Origin: Paracoccus benzoatiresistens
GTDB taxonomy: Bacteria; Pseudomonadota; Alphaproteobacteria; Rhodobacterales; Rhodobacteraceae
NCBI RefSeq assembly: GCF_026913015.1
Contig: NZ_JAPTYD010000014.1
Span: 1-64,000 of the forward strand
DNA length: 64,000 bases
Direction: 5' to 3'
In this document: positions 1 to 9,367 of the stretch, piece after piece
How the letters are laid out: each line of letters starts with the position of its first letter
Position numbering within the stretch: position 1 is the first letter of the stretch
Position numbers and translations under genes: made by a program
The notes under the pieces: generated by a model
What the model saw: the letters and a program-made list of their open reading frames with translations, nothing else
Database searches by the model: none
Told to the model about the DNA's origin: nothing

Positions 1-86
1 AACTTCATCAGGTGCCCGGCAGAGGAAGGCGTGATCGCGACCCGTGCCTCACCCTCGAAGCTTTCCTTCAGCGCGCCAATCTTCAT
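1..86 (-). CDS. pntA: NAD(P) transhydrogenase subunit alpha, N-terminal fragment
   Basis: Only the first 28 codons lie in the window and the gene runs off the left edge. The peptide starts MKIGALKESFEGEARVAITP, which matches the opening of the alanine dehydrogenase/PNT N-terminal domain of PntA. In the family this is the NAD-binding subunit of the membrane proton-translocating transhydrogenase, which makes NADPH from NADH. It lies downstream of the Ala-rich gene on the same strand but is separated from it by a strong terminator, so it probably has its own promoter in the 118 bases between positions 87 and 204. The call rests on the short conserved start only. Confidence 0.8.
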   Translation of the reverse strand, partial: MKIGALKESFEGEARVAITPSSAGHLMK

Positions 87-204
87 GGCCCTGTTGCCCC
101 CCGCTCGTTCCGTTTCGGTTGGCTGACTGATAGCACCGCGAAAGATTTGTTCACAAGTCTGCGAATAGCGGATGCGGGACGAATGTCTGGGCCGCGCCAG
201 GGAC

Positions 205-240
205 AAAAGAAAACGCCCGAGGTCGCGGGGACCTCGGGCG
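205..240 (-). terminator. Rho-independent terminator of the Ala-rich gene
   Basis: An 11-bp perfect stem (214-224 with 230-240, GC-rich, 5-base loop) is followed on the minus strand by a T-rich run (complement of 205-213). It sits 25 bases past the stop of the minus-strand gene at 265-894, so it separates that gene from pntA. Confidence 0.9.
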
Positions 241-264
241 CAGGGATGGGCGCTATGCCTTCGC

Positions 265-894
265 TCAGTTCGCGGGCGCAGGCGTCGCCGGGGCCGGAGT
301 GGCGGGAGCCGGCGTCGTGGTGGTTGCCGGAGCCTCGTCAACGGTGACCGCATCATCCACGGCCTCGCCGGCGTCGCTGGCCGATTGGGCAGCGGCTTCC
401 GCCGCGCTGTCGGCGGCATTGCTGGCGGCGTTTGCGGCATCCTGCGCCGCGGTGCCGGCAGCGTCAGCAGCGTTGTCGGCAGCCGAGGCGGCGTTTTCAG
501 CGGCGTTCTCGGCCGCATCGGCGGCATCCTGTGCAGCGCCTTCGGTCGCGGCGGCCGCATCCTCGGCAGCGTTCTCGGTGGCGGTGGCGGCGCTGTCCGC
601 CGCGGCTTCGGCATCGGCTGCCGCAGCCTCGGCATCAGCAGCGGCGTCGCTGGCCGCGCCGGTGGCCGGAGCCTCGTTCGTGGTGGTCACGGTGGTGGTG
701 TCGCCATCCACGGCCACGGTGTCGTCGCCGGTAAAGCGCTGCAGGACGAAATACGCCAGGGCAAGTGCCAGCAGGACGCCGATGATCAGCGGCAGGGGCG
801 AGGAGCGGCGCTCCACGGGCTCGACATAGGTTTCCTTCGGGGTAACCGGATCCACGGGACGTGTGCGGTTCGGATCGTTCGGATCATGGGTCAT
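265..894 (-). CDS. Alanine-rich single-pass membrane protein, function unknown
   Basis: The 209-residue protein has a hydrophilic N-terminus with DPN/PVDP repeats, one transmembrane segment at about residues 33-51, then about 115 residues that are mostly Ala with Asp, Glu, Asn and Ser in a loose AAENAA-type periodicity. It ends in a Thr/Pro/Ala tail with repeated PAPAT units. The composition suggests a long helix or coiled coil on one side of the membrane, anchored by the single segment. No enzyme motif is visible. The start has a good GGAGG site six bases upstream, and a strong terminator follows the stop. Open frames on the opposite strand here are mirror images of the Ala codons. Function cannot be given. 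Confidence 0.8.
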   Translation of the reverse strand: MTHDPNDPNRTRPVDPVTPKETYVEPVERRSSPLPLIIGVLLALALAYFVLQRFTGDDTVAVDGDTTTVTTTNEAPATGAASDAAADAEAAAADAEAAADSAATATENAAEDAAAATEGAAQDAADAAENAAENAASAADNAADAAGTAAQDAANAASNAADSAAEAAAQSASDAGEAVDDAVTVDEAPATTTTPAPATPAPATPAPAN

Positions 895-1085
895 TGCTGG
901 CCTCCAAGTGCTACGTTGGTAAACCGGTTAAGTCGCCAAGCTGCGGTCTTCCCGCAAGCCCGTACCGTCCGGCCGGGCTGCGTAGGGGAAACCAGCCGAC
1001 TTGCGACCCGGCCTTCATGCGACTAACACGTTGGACAAGATGAAGTTCCGCCGGGCGGAGCAGCTTTCTTCATGCCGAGGATGCG

Positions 1086-3671
1086 ATGACCCAGACCCCA
1101 GGCCAGACTGCGCACAATCTTGCCGATTACCGGCCCTACCCCTTTGTCCTGACGGCGACCCGGATGACATTCGACCTGCAGCCGAAGGCCACCCGGGTCC
1201 GCACGGCGCTGTCGCTGGCGCCCCGAGAGGCGGGCATGGACCTGGTCCTGGACGGCGGCAAGGAGGTCGAGCTTCTGTCCCTGACCATCGACGGCAAGGC
1301 TCCGGACCCCGCGCATGTCCTGCGCCGGGACGAGACGCTGACGATCGCCGCAGCCGCCCTGCCCCCGCATCCCTTCCTGCTGGAAACCGATGTCCGGATC
1401 GATCCTTCGGCCAATACCGCCTTCGAGGGGCTGTATATCTCGAACGGGATGTTCTGCACGCAATGCGAGGCCGAGGGCTTTCGCCACATCACCTTCTATC
1501 CCGATCGCCCTGACGTGATGGCGACCTTCCATGTCACCCTCGACAGCGACCTGCCGGTGCTGCTTTCCAACGGCAATCCTGTCGGCCAGTCGCAGGGCCG
1601 CGCCGAATGGCACGACCCCTGGCCCAAGCCCGCGTATCTGTTCGCCCTTGTTGCGGGCGATCTCGTGGCCGTCAGCGACAGCTTCACCACGCGGTCAGGC
1701 CGCAGGGTCGCGCTGAACGTCTGGGTCCGCCCAGGCGACCAGGACCGCGCCGGATTTGCCATGGAGTCGCTGATCAAGTCCATGAAGTGGGACGAGGACG
1801 TCTATGGCCGCGAATACGACCTGGATGTCTTCAACATCGTCGCGGTCGATGACTTCAACATGGGAGCCATGGAAAACAAGGGGTTGAACATCTTCAACTC
1901 GAAACTGGTGCTGGCCAGCCCGGAAACCGCGACCGATACCGACTATGAACGCATCGAGGCGGTGATCGCCCACGAATATTTCCACAACTGGACCGGCAAC
2001 CGGATCACCTGCCGCGACTGGTTCCAGCTGTGCCTCAAGGAGGGGCTGACGGTCTTCCGCGACCAGCAGTTCACCAGCGACATGCGGTCCGCCGCCGTCA
2101 AGCGGATCGAGGACGTCCAGGCGCTACGCAGCCGCCAGTTCCGCGAGGACCAGGGTCCGCTGGCCCACCCCCCGCGCCCCGACCAGTATGAAGAGATCAA
2201 CAACTTCTACACCGCGACGGTCTATGAAAAGGGCGCCGAGGTGATCGGCATGCTGAAGCGGCTGGTGGGCGATGATGGCTATCGCCGCGCCCTCGATCTG
2301 TATTTCGACCGCCATGACGGCGACGCGGCCACGATCGAGGACTGGCTGAAGGTCTTTGAGGATGCGACCGGCCGCGACCTGGCGCAGTTCAAGCGCTGGT
2401 ATACCGACGCCGGCACCCCGCGCCTGACCATGGCCGAGGATTGGCAGGAGGCCGAGGCCGGCGGCACACTGACCCTGGCCTTCACCCAGGAAACCCCGCC
2501 AACGCCCGGCCAGCCGGAAAAACTGCCGCGCGTGATCCCGATTGCCGTGGGCCTGATCGGCCCCAATGGCGACGAACTTGCGCCCACGCAGGTGCTGGAG
2601 ATGACCGGGGCCAGCCAGTCCTTCACCTTTGACCGCCTGGGCGCGCGTCCCGTCGTGTCAGCCCTGCGCGGCTTTTCGGCACCGGTCATGCTGTCGCGCC
2701 AGCTGGACGACGCCACCCGCGCCTTCCTGCTGGCCCATGACACCGACCCCTTCGCCCGCTGGGAAGCTGGCCGGGAACTGGCGCTGTCGGCGCTGACGGC
2801 AGCGTCGCAAGGCAAGGCAGCCGGTGGCGATTATGTCGATGCCATCGGCCGCCTCATTGCCGACGGGACCGCCGATCCCGCCTTCCGCGCCCTGTGCCTG
2901 AACCTGCCGGGAGAGGAGGAGATCGCGACGCGCCTGTCATCGGGCGGCATCACGCCCGACCCCGACGCGATCCATGCCGCGCGCGAGGCCCTTGCCCGGC
3001 AGATCGCCGAGACGCATCTGGATCTGCTGTCCGACCTTTACGACGCCATGGCGGTTGATGGTCCCTACCGCCCCGATGCAAGTGACGCCGCGCGCCGGTC
3101 GCTGCGCAATGCCGTCCTGGCCCTGCTGACCCGCATCGACGGCGGCGAACGGGCCGAGATCCTGTTCGGCATCGCCGGCAACATGACCGAACGCATGGCC
3201 GCCCTGACGGCCCTGCTGCGGCGCGGACGCGGTCAGGCCGAACTTGCGGCGCTGCGCGACCAGTTCGCCGATAACCGGCTGGTGATGGACAAGTGGTTCG
3301 CCGTCCAGCCCATGGCCGCGCCCCCTGCGCAGGCCGCACAGGTGGCCCGCAGCCTGTCGCAACGCAAGGACTTCGACTGGAAGAACCCCAACCGCTTCCG
3401 TGCCCTGATTGGCGGGCTGTCGGCGAACCATGCCGGTTTCCATGCCGCGGACGGGTCGGGCTATGACTTCACCGCCGACTGGCTGCTGCGCATGGACCCG
3501 GTGAACCCGCAGATCGCCGCGCGCATGTCCACCGCCTTCGAGACCTGGACCCGCTATGACGCAGGGCGCCGCGCCAAGGCCTTGGCCGCGCTGGAACGAA
3601 TCGCCGCTGCCGAAGGTTTGAGCAAGAACACCCGCGAGATGGTGTCGCGGATGATTGCCGCCGGTCGATGA
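1086..3671 (+). CDS. pepN: Aminopeptidase N (M1 family zinc metallopeptidase)
   Basis: An 861-residue cytosolic aminopeptidase that removes N-terminal residues from peptides, close to the E. coli PepN length (870). The exopeptidase signature GAMEN is at residues 260-264 and the zinc site HEYFHNW begins at about residue 296 (HExxH), with the third zinc ligand in the following KEGLT stretch. N-terminal beta domain, central catalytic domain and long helical C-terminal domain are all present, so the gene looks intact. It is followed 42 bases later by the acyltransferase-like gene on the same strand and may be cotranscribed with it. Confidence 0.97.
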   Translation: MTQTPGQTAHNLADYRPYPFVLTATRMTFDLQPKATRVRTALSLAPREAGMDLVLDGGKEVELLSLTIDGKAPDPAHVLRRDETLTIAAAALPPHPFLLETDVRIDPSANTAFEGLYISNGMFCTQCEAEGFRHITFYPDRPDVMATFHVTLDSDLPVLLSNGNPVGQSQGRAEWHDPWPKPAYLFALVAGDLVAVSDSFTTRSGRRVALNVWVRPGDQDRAGFAMESLIKSMKWDEDVYGREYDLDVFNIVAVDDFNMGAMENKGLNIFNSKLVLASPETATDTDYERIEAVIAHEYFHNWTGNRITCRDWFQLCLKEGLTVFRDQQFTSDMRSAAVKRIEDVQALRSRQFREDQGPLAHPPRPDQYEEINNFYTATVYEKGAEVIGMLKRLVGDDGYRRALDLYFDRHDGDAATIEDWLKVFEDATGRDLAQFKRWYTDAGTPRLTMAEDWQEAEAGGTLTLAFTQETPPTPGQPEKLPRVIPIAVGLIGPNGDELAPTQVLEMTGASQSFTFDRLGARPVVSALRGFSAPVMLSRQLDDATRAFLLAHDTDPFARWEAGRELALSALTAASQGKAAGGDYVDAIGRLIADGTADPAFRALCLNLPGEEEIATRLSSGGITPDPDAIHAAREALARQIAETHLDLLSDLYDAMAVDGPYRPDASDAARRSLRNAVLALLTRIDGGERAEILFGIAGNMTERMAALTALLRRGRGQAELAALRDQFADNRLVMDKWFAVQPMAAPPAQAAQVARSLSQRKDFDWKNPNRFRALIGGLSANHAGFHAADGSGYDFTADWLLRMDPVNPQIAARMSTAFETWTRYDAGRRAKALAALERIAAAEGLSKNTREMVSRMIAAGR

Positions 3672-3713
3672 TCCCGCTTGCGGCGGTCCTCGTGCCGGGG
3701 CAGAAAGGCCGCG

Positions 3714-4622
3714 ATGACTGACCGTTACGCCGATGCGAAGGCCGAGATGCAGGCCCGTCTGGATCCGCTGATCGCCGAGCGGGCGCCCTGGCTTTATTCC
3801 GGCAAGCCTCATCATCGGCTGGCAAAATGGGCGATGATGGGGCTGCTGCGGTATCCCACCACCATCCGCCTTGGCGCCGAGTTTCGCGATGCTCCCACGG
3901 TCGAGATCATGCGCCGCATGACCGACCTGATCGTCCGCGATGTGCAGGTCGAGGGCATGGAGCATATCCCGGCGACCGGCCCCGCGCTGATCGTCGCGAA
4001 CCATCCCACCGGCATCGCCGACGGCATCGTGGTTCATGCGCTGATGTCGCAGTTGCGCGACGACCTGTTCATCTATGCCAACCACGACATGATCCGCGTT
4101 CTGCCGCAGACCGCCGACCTGATCGCGGGCGTGGAATGGCGCATGGAAAAGCGCAGCCATGCCAAGACCAAGGCCACGATGGACTACACGCGCGAAGCCC
4201 TGGCCGCAGGGCGGATCGGGCTGATCTTCCCTTCGGGCCGACTGGCCAAGCGTCATGGCCTGACACTGCACGAACGGCCTTGGATGGCCAGCGCGGCAAT
4301 GATCGCGCGCAAGTTCGGCGTGCCGATCATCCCCATGAACATCCGCGCCCGGAACTCGGCGCTGTTCTACCTGCTGGACGCGATCCACCCAACGCTGCGG
4401 GATGTGACCCTGTTTAACGAGGTCCTGAACAAGCGCGGCCAGCCTTACCGCATCACCGTGGGCGCCCCAATAGACCCGGCCGACCTGCCCAGGGGTGAAG
4501 ATGCGATCAATGTCCTGCGCGACCGCGTGCTGGCCCTGCCGGCGCCGGGGCCGGATGCCGCGCGCCTGATGCAGGATCGCGGCAGGGCGCGGCTGGTGCG
4601 CGGATCGGAAGGGCTGGCCTGA
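3714..4622 (+). CDS. PlsC-like lysophospholipid acyltransferase family protein with variant motifs
   Basis: A 302-residue protein of the 1-acylglycerol-3-phosphate acyltransferase (PlsC) superfamily. The start at 3714 is preferred over one 36 bases upstream because AGAAAGG precedes it by five bases. The block-I region reads NHPTGIADG, with five rather than four residues between His and Asp. The block-III equivalent reads FPSGR instead of FPEGTR. A VPIIPMNI block resembles the acceptor-site motif. The family transfers acyl chains to lysophospholipids or ornithine lipids at the inner membrane; the variant motifs make the exact acceptor uncertain. It sits directly after pepN and converges on the transaminase gene. 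Confidence 0.75.
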   Translation: MTDRYADAKAEMQARLDPLIAERAPWLYSGKPHHRLAKWAMMGLLRYPTTIRLGAEFRDAPTVEIMRRMTDLIVRDVQVEGMEHIPATGPALIVANHPTGIADGIVVHALMSQLRDDLFIYANHDMIRVLPQTADLIAGVEWRMEKRSHAKTKATMDYTREALAAGRIGLIFPSGRLAKRHGLTLHERPWMASAAMIARKFGVPIIPMNIRARNSALFYLLDAIHPTLRDVTLFNEVLNKRGQPYRITVGAPIDPADLPRGEDAINVLRDRVLALPAPGPDAARLMQDRGRARLVRGSEGLA

Positions 4623-4635
4623 CGGCCAGCCGGGC

Positions 4636-5496
4636 TCAGATCGCCGCCTTGCGGCTTTCCTCCAGATAGATCTCGCGCAGCCGGCGCGCCACCGGACCCA
4701 CCTGCCCCGTGCCAATGGCCGCGCCGTCGATTTCCACCACCGGCATCACGAAGGCCGAGGCCGAGGTGATGAAGGCCTCGTCCGCCGCCTGCGCTTCGGC
4801 GATGGTGAAGCTGCGCTCCTCGACCTGCATCTGCGCCTCGGCCGCGAAGCGCAGCACGGCGGCGCGGGTGATGCCGTGCAGGATGTCGTTCGACAGCGCG
4901 CGGGTGACGATGGCGCCGTTCCTGACGATATAGGCGTTGTTGCTGGTGCCCTCGGTGACGACGCCGTCCTCGACCATCCAGGCATCGTCCACGCCCTGCG
5001 CCTTGGCCTCCATCTTGGCCATCGAGGGATAAAGCAGCTGCACCGTCTTGATGTCGCGGCGCGACCAGCGCTGATCCTCGATGCTGATGACCCGCCAGCC
5101 GGTCTGCGCCGCCGGGTTGTCGGCAAGGCCGGGCTTGGCTTGCGTGAACATCACCACGGTCGGGCGCGTGCCTGCAGCCGGATAGGCAAAGTCGCGGTCG
5201 CCCGGATTGCCGCGCGTGACCTGCAGATAGACCAGCCCGTCGGCGAGGGCGTTCCTTTCCACCAAGCCCCGGAACGCCGCCAGATAGTCGTCGTCGGACA
5301 AGGGGTTGTCCATCGCCAACTCGTTCAGCGACCGTTTCAGCCGGACCAGATGGCCTTCGAAATCCAGCAGCTTGCCGTCCAGGACGCTAACGACCTCGTA
5401 AACCCCGTCGGCCATCAGGAAGCCCCGGTCAAAGATCGAGACCGTGGCCTGATCCTCGGGCAGGTAATCGCCATTCACATAGACCGTGCGCGTCAT
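4636..5496 (-). CDS. dat: D-amino acid aminotransferase (class IV PLP enzyme)
   Basis: A 286-residue fold-type IV transaminase interconverting D-amino acids and 2-oxo acids, giving for example D-glutamate from D-alanine. The PLP lysine is K150 in the RRDIKTVQLL context typical of D-amino acid transaminases; the GVTRG-like loop of branched-chain enzymes is not seen. The start at 5496 is chosen because AGGGGGA lies just upstream on the minus strand; a longer frame to 5571 adds only unrelated residues. It diverges from the malyl-CoA lyase gene over 155 bases, which must hold both promoters. Branched-chain or aminodeoxychorismate specificity is less likely but not excluded by eye. Confidence 0.88.
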   Translation of the reverse strand: MTRTVYVNGDYLPEDQATVSIFDRGFLMADGVYEVVSVLDGKLLDFEGHLVRLKRSLNELAMDNPLSDDDYLAAFRGLVERNALADGLVYLQVTRGNPGDRDFAYPAAGTRPTVVMFTQAKPGLADNPAAQTGWRVISIEDQRWSRRDIKTVQLLYPSMAKMEAKAQGVDDAWMVEDGVVTEGTSNNAYIVRNGAIVTRALSNDILHGITRAAVLRFAAEAQMQVEERSFTIAEAQAADEAFITSASAFVMPVVEIDGAAIGTGQVGPVARRLREIYLEESRKAAI

Positions 5497-5651
5497 GATG
5501 TCCCCCTGGTTCCCGCGTGCGTCGGCGTGGTCCTGCGCCCAAAGCGCGGCATCGTCAAGACCGGCCACCATGCTGCACTGCAGCCTTGATGCCGCGCGCG
5601 CGAAACATTATTGCTTTGGTGAACGTAAATCTTTTCAGAACGGGTCCCTGC

Positions 5652-6608
5652 ATGAGCTTTCGCACCCAACCCCTGCCGCCTGCCCGCCTGAACCGCTGCC
5701 AGTTGTTCGGACCCGGATCTCGGGAAAGCCTGTTCGAGAAGATGGCGAAATCCGCCGCCGACGTGATCAACCTGGATCTGGAGGATTCCGTGGCCCCCGG
5801 TGACAAGGACAGGGCGCGCGCGAACATCATCCAGGCCATCGGCGACATCGACTGGGGCGACAAGACGCTGTCGGTGCGTATCAACGGCCTGGACACGCCC
5901 TTCTGGTATCGCGACGTGGTGGACCTGCTGGAACAGGCGGGCGAGCGGCTGGACCAGATCATGATCCCCAAGGCCGGGAACGCCGGCGACATCTATGCCG
6001 TCGATGCCCTGGTGACGGCGGTGGGACGCGCCAAGGGGCGCAGCAGGCGCATCAACTTCGAAGCGATCATCGAAAGCGCGGCCGGCATCTGCCATGTCGA
6101 GGAGATCGCCGCGTCCTCTCCCCGGATGCAGGCGATCAGCCTGGGGGCGGCGGACTTTGCGGCCTCCATGGGCATGGCGACCACGGGCATCGGCGGAACG
6201 CAGGAAAACTACTACATGATCCGCGACGGCCAGAAATACTGGCCGGACCCCTGGCACTGGGCCCAGACCGCCATCGTCGCCGCCTGCCGCACTCACGGTC
6301 TGCTGCCGGTGGACGGCCCCTTCGGCGACTTCAGCGACCAGGACGGTTTTCTCGCGCAGGCGCGCCGGTCGGCAACCCTGGGCATGGTCGGGAAATGGGC
6401 GATCCATCCCAGCCAGGTGGCGCTGGCGAACGAGGTCTTTTCCCCAAGCGAAGCCGCCGTGACCGAAGCGCGAGAAATTCTGGCCGCGATGGAAAAGGCC
6501 AAGGCCGAGGGCGCGGGCGCGACCGTCTACAAGGGGCGTCTGGTCGATATCGCATCGATCAAGCAGGCCGAGGTCATCGTGCGGCAGGCGGAACTGATTT
6601 CAAGCTAG
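5652..6608 (+). CDS. mcl1: L-malyl-CoA / beta-methylmalyl-CoA lyase
   Basis: A 318-residue CitE-type (HpcH/HpaI superfamily) lyase. The N-terminus MSFRTQPLPPARLNRCQLFG and the metal-site region INLDLEDSV match the Rhodobacter/Paracoccus Mcl1 enzyme. In the family it cleaves L-malyl-CoA to glyoxylate and acetyl-CoA and beta-methylmalyl-CoA to glyoxylate and propionyl-CoA, a late step of the ethylmalonyl-CoA pathway for acetate assimilation without isocitrate lyase. The start is internal to a longer frame and is set by homology. Other pathway genes are not in the window. It converges on the TIGR02186 gene with 15 bases between stops. Confidence 0.93.
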   Translation: MSFRTQPLPPARLNRCQLFGPGSRESLFEKMAKSAADVINLDLEDSVAPGDKDRARANIIQAIGDIDWGDKTLSVRINGLDTPFWYRDVVDLLEQAGERLDQIMIPKAGNAGDIYAVDALVTAVGRAKGRSRRINFEAIIESAAGICHVEEIAASSPRMQAISLGAADFAASMGMATTGIGGTQENYYMIRDGQKYWPDPWHWAQTAIVAACRTHGLLPVDGPFGDFSDQDGFLAQARRSATLGMVGKWAIHPSQVALANEVFSPSEAAVTEAREILAAMEKAKAEGAGATVYKGRLVDIASIKQAEVIVRQAELISS

Positions 6609-6623
6609 GACAAGGACGGTCCC

Positions 6624-7463
6624 TCAGGGCCGCCGCAGCTTCCGGAAGGCCGCTGAAGCACCCCAGCCCGCAAAGACCGCAACGCTCAGCGACATCAGCC
6701 CGTAAAGGAACGGCTGGTCGAAGGCCAGGCGATACAGCCAGCGCTCCAGGCCCACCTTGCGAACGTTGATCGGCGCGACAAACACGTCGATCACCTCGCC
6801 GTTCCGCAGCAGGAAGATGCGGGTCTTGTAGGCCCCCTCGACCAGGTTCGCGGGCAGGCTGACATCGGCGCGGAACAGCGTCTGGTCGATCAGCGACACG
6901 CTGCCCTCGTCCAGGCGATACAGGCCCTCGTCCTCCCGGATGCGAATCAGCGCCTCGGTGAAGGGCACGGCGCTTTCCACCGCGACCTGCCCGGCAAAGG
7001 CGCGCATGGCGTGGGACAGCGAGATCCGGTAGCGGTTGTCCCATTCCGGCAGCAGGATGTCGTCCAGCGCGGCCGAGGTCGCGACGGCATAGAAGCCCGG
7101 CGCGGCGCCGATCCTGACCGACTCGGCATTGATCCAGATGCCGGCCTTGCGTTCCTTGCGCCAGACGGTGACGCTGCTGGAGGGCGCCTCGACCGTGACG
7201 ATCACCTGCACGGGCGGACCATCGGGAATGGGCGTTTCCCGCTTGATCGCGCCATAGATCAGGATCTCGGACCCGTCGAAGCTGGCGGTGATGGCGACTG
7301 AATCGCTGGACAGCCCCGCCACGACCGTTTCCTGGGGCGGGGGATCGGCGGTCGGCGTCGCCTCGACCGGCAGGGATCCCGCATCGGTCTGCGGGACCAG
7401 CGATTGCGCGCTTGCCGCGCAGGTCAGGACCAGCAGCATCAGCCCGGCAGTCCAGGCCCGCAT
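6624..7463 (-). CDS. TIGR02186 family membrane-anchored periplasmic protein
   Basis: A 279-residue protein with an N-terminal signal peptide (about residues 1-19, ending CAASA), a beta-rich periplasmic body, and one transmembrane helix near the C-terminus followed by a short basic tail. This is the architecture of the TIGR02186 family, which is typically encoded beside TauE/SafE permeases in Alphaproteobacteria. Its start codon overlaps the stop of the upstream permease gene (TGATG), so the two are translationally coupled. That supports a joint role in sulfur-anion export, but the biochemical role of the family is not established. Confidence 0.85.
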   Translation of the reverse strand: MRAWTAGLMLLVLTCAASAQSLVPQTDAGSLPVEATPTADPPPQETVVAGLSSDSVAITASFDGSEILIYGAIKRETPIPDGPPVQVIVTVEAPSSSVTVWRKERKAGIWINAESVRIGAAPGFYAVATSAALDDILLPEWDNRYRISLSHAMRAFAGQVAVESAVPFTEALIRIREDEGLYRLDEGSVSLIDQTLFRADVSLPANLVEGAYKTRIFLLRNGEVIDVFVAPINVRKVGLERWLYRLAFDQPFLYGLMSLSVAVFAGWGASAAFRKLRRP

Positions 7464-8377
7464 CAGGTGATCCCCTGCTGGATGGAATAAAGATCGTCGG
7501 GCGTCAGGAACAGATCCAGCGCCAGCTTGCCGCAGACCGCCAACACCAGCAGCGCCAGCAGTATCCGCAGTTGCTCGGCCCGCAGCCGCGCGCCAAGCGT
7601 CGTGCCGAACTGGGCGCCGACGACGCCGCCGATGATCAGCAGAACGGCCAGCATCATGTCCACCGTGTTGTAGCTGACGGCATGCATCACCGTGGTGAAG
7701 GCCGTGACAAAGGTGATCTGGAACAGCGATGTGCCCACGACCACCTTGGTGGGCATCCCCAGCAGGTAGATCATCGCAGGCACCATGATGAAGCCGCCGC
7801 CGACCCCCATGATCGCGGCCAGAACGCCCACGGCCAGCCCCACCAGCAAGGGCGGGAAGACGCTGATGTAAAGGCCGGACGCCCGGAACTTCACCTTGAC
7901 CGGCCAGCGATGGACCCAGTTGTGCTGGTGCAGCCGCTTGCGATGGCCGGGCTTTGACGACCGCCGCAGCGCGCGGACGCTTTCCTGCAGCATCATGGCC
8001 CCGATCAGGCCCAGAAAGAACACATAGCACAGTTGCACGACCAGATCGACCTGGCCCACCTGCTGCAGGATGGTGAAGACCCAGACCCCCAGCCAGGATC
8101 CGACCAGCCCTCCAGCCAGCAGCACGCCCCCCATCCTGAAATCCACGCTCTTGCGCTTGACGTGGGCCAGCACGCCCGACACGGACGAGGCGACGACCTG
8201 GTTGGCGCCGGTCGCCACCGCGATGGCGGGCGGGATGCCGATGAAGAACAGAAGCGGCGTGATCAGGAAGCCCCCGCCGACGCCGAAAAGCCCGCTCATC
8301 AGGCCGACAAGCCCGCCAAGCCCGACCAGTATGAATGCGTTGACCGATACCTCTGCAATGGGAAGAAAGATCTGCAT
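7463..8377 (-). CDS. TauE/SafE family sulfite (organosulfonate) exporter-like permease
   Basis: A 304-residue polytopic membrane protein. The glycine-rich [21 protein letters not shown] repeat near residues 21-41 and the second copy ([11 protein letters not shown]) near residue 185 are the paired signatures of the TauE/SafE family (about eight membrane segments). Members export sulfite or other anions during sulfur metabolism. It is the first gene of a coupled pair with the TIGR02186 gene. It diverges from surE across 174 bases. The substrate cannot be told from sequence alone. Confidence 0.88.
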   Translation of the reverse strand: MQIFLPIAEVSVNAFILVGLGGLVGLMSGLFGVGGGFLITPLLFFIGIPPAIAVATGANQVVASSVSGVLAHVKRKSVDFRMGGVLLAGGLVGSWLGVWVFTILQQVGQVDLVVQLCYVFFLGLIGAMMLQESVRALRRSSKPGHRKRLHQHNWVHRWPVKVKFRASGLYISVFPPLLVGLAVGVLAAIMGVGGGFIMVPAMIYLLGMPTKVVVGTSLFQITFVTAFTTVMHAVSYNTVDMMLAVLLIIGGVVGAQFGTTLGARLRAEQLRILLALLVLAVCGKLALDLFLTPDDLYSIQQGIT

Positions 8378-8551
8378 GTTCCGCGCGCCGCCTGCGTCAG
8401 GGGCAAGGATGCAACGGCCCGGCAGTCAGGTCAAACCGCTTTCCGGCGTTCCGCAGGCCACAGGCGCTTGAAGCGCGTCCATGGCCCGGCTAATCAGGAA
8501 CGAAGACGTGAACAGGCGCTGCTTTCGGCGCAGAACCATGCAGGCCGGACA

Positions 8552-9367
8552 ATGCGCATCTTGATCACCAATGACGACGGCATCAACGCTCCCGGCCTGC
8601 AGGTGCTGGAGGAGATCGCCGCCGCCCTTGCCGGCCCCAGGGGACAGGTCTGGACCGTGGCTCCAGCGTTCGAGCAGTCGGGCGTCGCCCATTGCATCAG
8701 CTACGCCCATCCCACCATGGTCGCGAGGCTGGACGAGCGCCGCTATGCGGCCGAGGGCAGCCCGGCCGATTGCGTGCTGGCCGCGGTCTGCGACATCATG
8801 GCGGATGCGCTGCCCGATCTTGTCTTGTCGGGTGTGAACCGGGGCAACAATTCGGGCGAGAACGCCATGTATTCCGGCACCATCGGCGGGGCGATGGAAG
8901 CCGCGCTGCAAGGGCTTCCCGCCATTGCCCTGTCGCAATACCTCGGGCCGAAGACATCGGGCCTGGCCGATCCGTTCGAGGGCGCGCGCCATCATGGCGC
9001 GGCCGTCATCCGCCGCCTGCTCGACCATGGCGACTGGACTTCGGACGCGGATTTCCGGCTGTTCTACAACATCAACTTTCCGCCCCTGCCCGCCGCCGCC
9101 GTGCGCGGCACCCGCGTGGTCCCGCAGGGCCGCAGGCGGGGCACGAACTTCAGCGTCGTCCCCTATACCGCGCCGAACGGCCGCCGCTTTATGTGGGCGG
9201 CGGGCGGCGCGCAAAATGCCCCGGCCCGGCCCGGCACCGATGTCGCGGTCAACATGGAGGGCTTCATTTCGGTCACGCCGATGCGTGCGGACCTGACCTG
9301 CCATGCCTCGCTGCAGGAATTGTCCGCCGTCCTTGAGGACACCCCCCGCGAGACGGAGAGCCTATGA
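8552..9367 (+). CDS. surE: 5'-nucleotidase SurE
   Basis: A 271-residue SurE phosphatase, with the N-terminal metal motif [15 protein letters not shown] and the downstream [19 protein letters not shown] block that completes the active site. The family removes phosphate from nucleoside 5'- and 3'-monophosphates and is linked to stationary-phase survival. The start at 8552 is fixed by the conserved [10 protein letters not shown]; no good ribosome-binding site is visible. The last codons overlap pcm by four bases (ATGA), giving the classic surE-pcm-nlpD order also known from gamma-proteobacteria. Confidence 0.96.
   Translation: MRILITNDDGINAPGLQVLEEIAAALAGPRGQVWTVAPAFEQSGVAHCISYAHPTMVARLDERRYAAEGSPADCVLAAVCDIMADALPDLVLSGVNRGNNSGENAMYSGTIGGAMEAALQGLPAIALSQYLGPKTSGLADPFEGARHHGAAVIRRLLDHGDWTSDADFRLFYNINFPPLPAAAVRGTRVVPQGRRRGTNFSVVPYTAPNGRRFMWAAGGAQNAPARPGTDVAVNMEGFISVTPMRADLTCHASLQELSAVLEDTPRETESL

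Noticed and set aside
172..1026. Gly/Arg-rich open frame opposite the Ala-rich gene
   Set aside because: Ala codons (GCN) read in reverse give Gly, Arg and Ser. The minus-strand frame has the ribosome-binding site, membrane helix and terminator.
2937..4715. 592-codon open frame antisense to pepN and the acyltransferase gene
   Set aside because: It is a shadow of GC-rich coding DNA: the translation is rich in Arg, Gly and His without domains, and the opposite strand has two clear genes.
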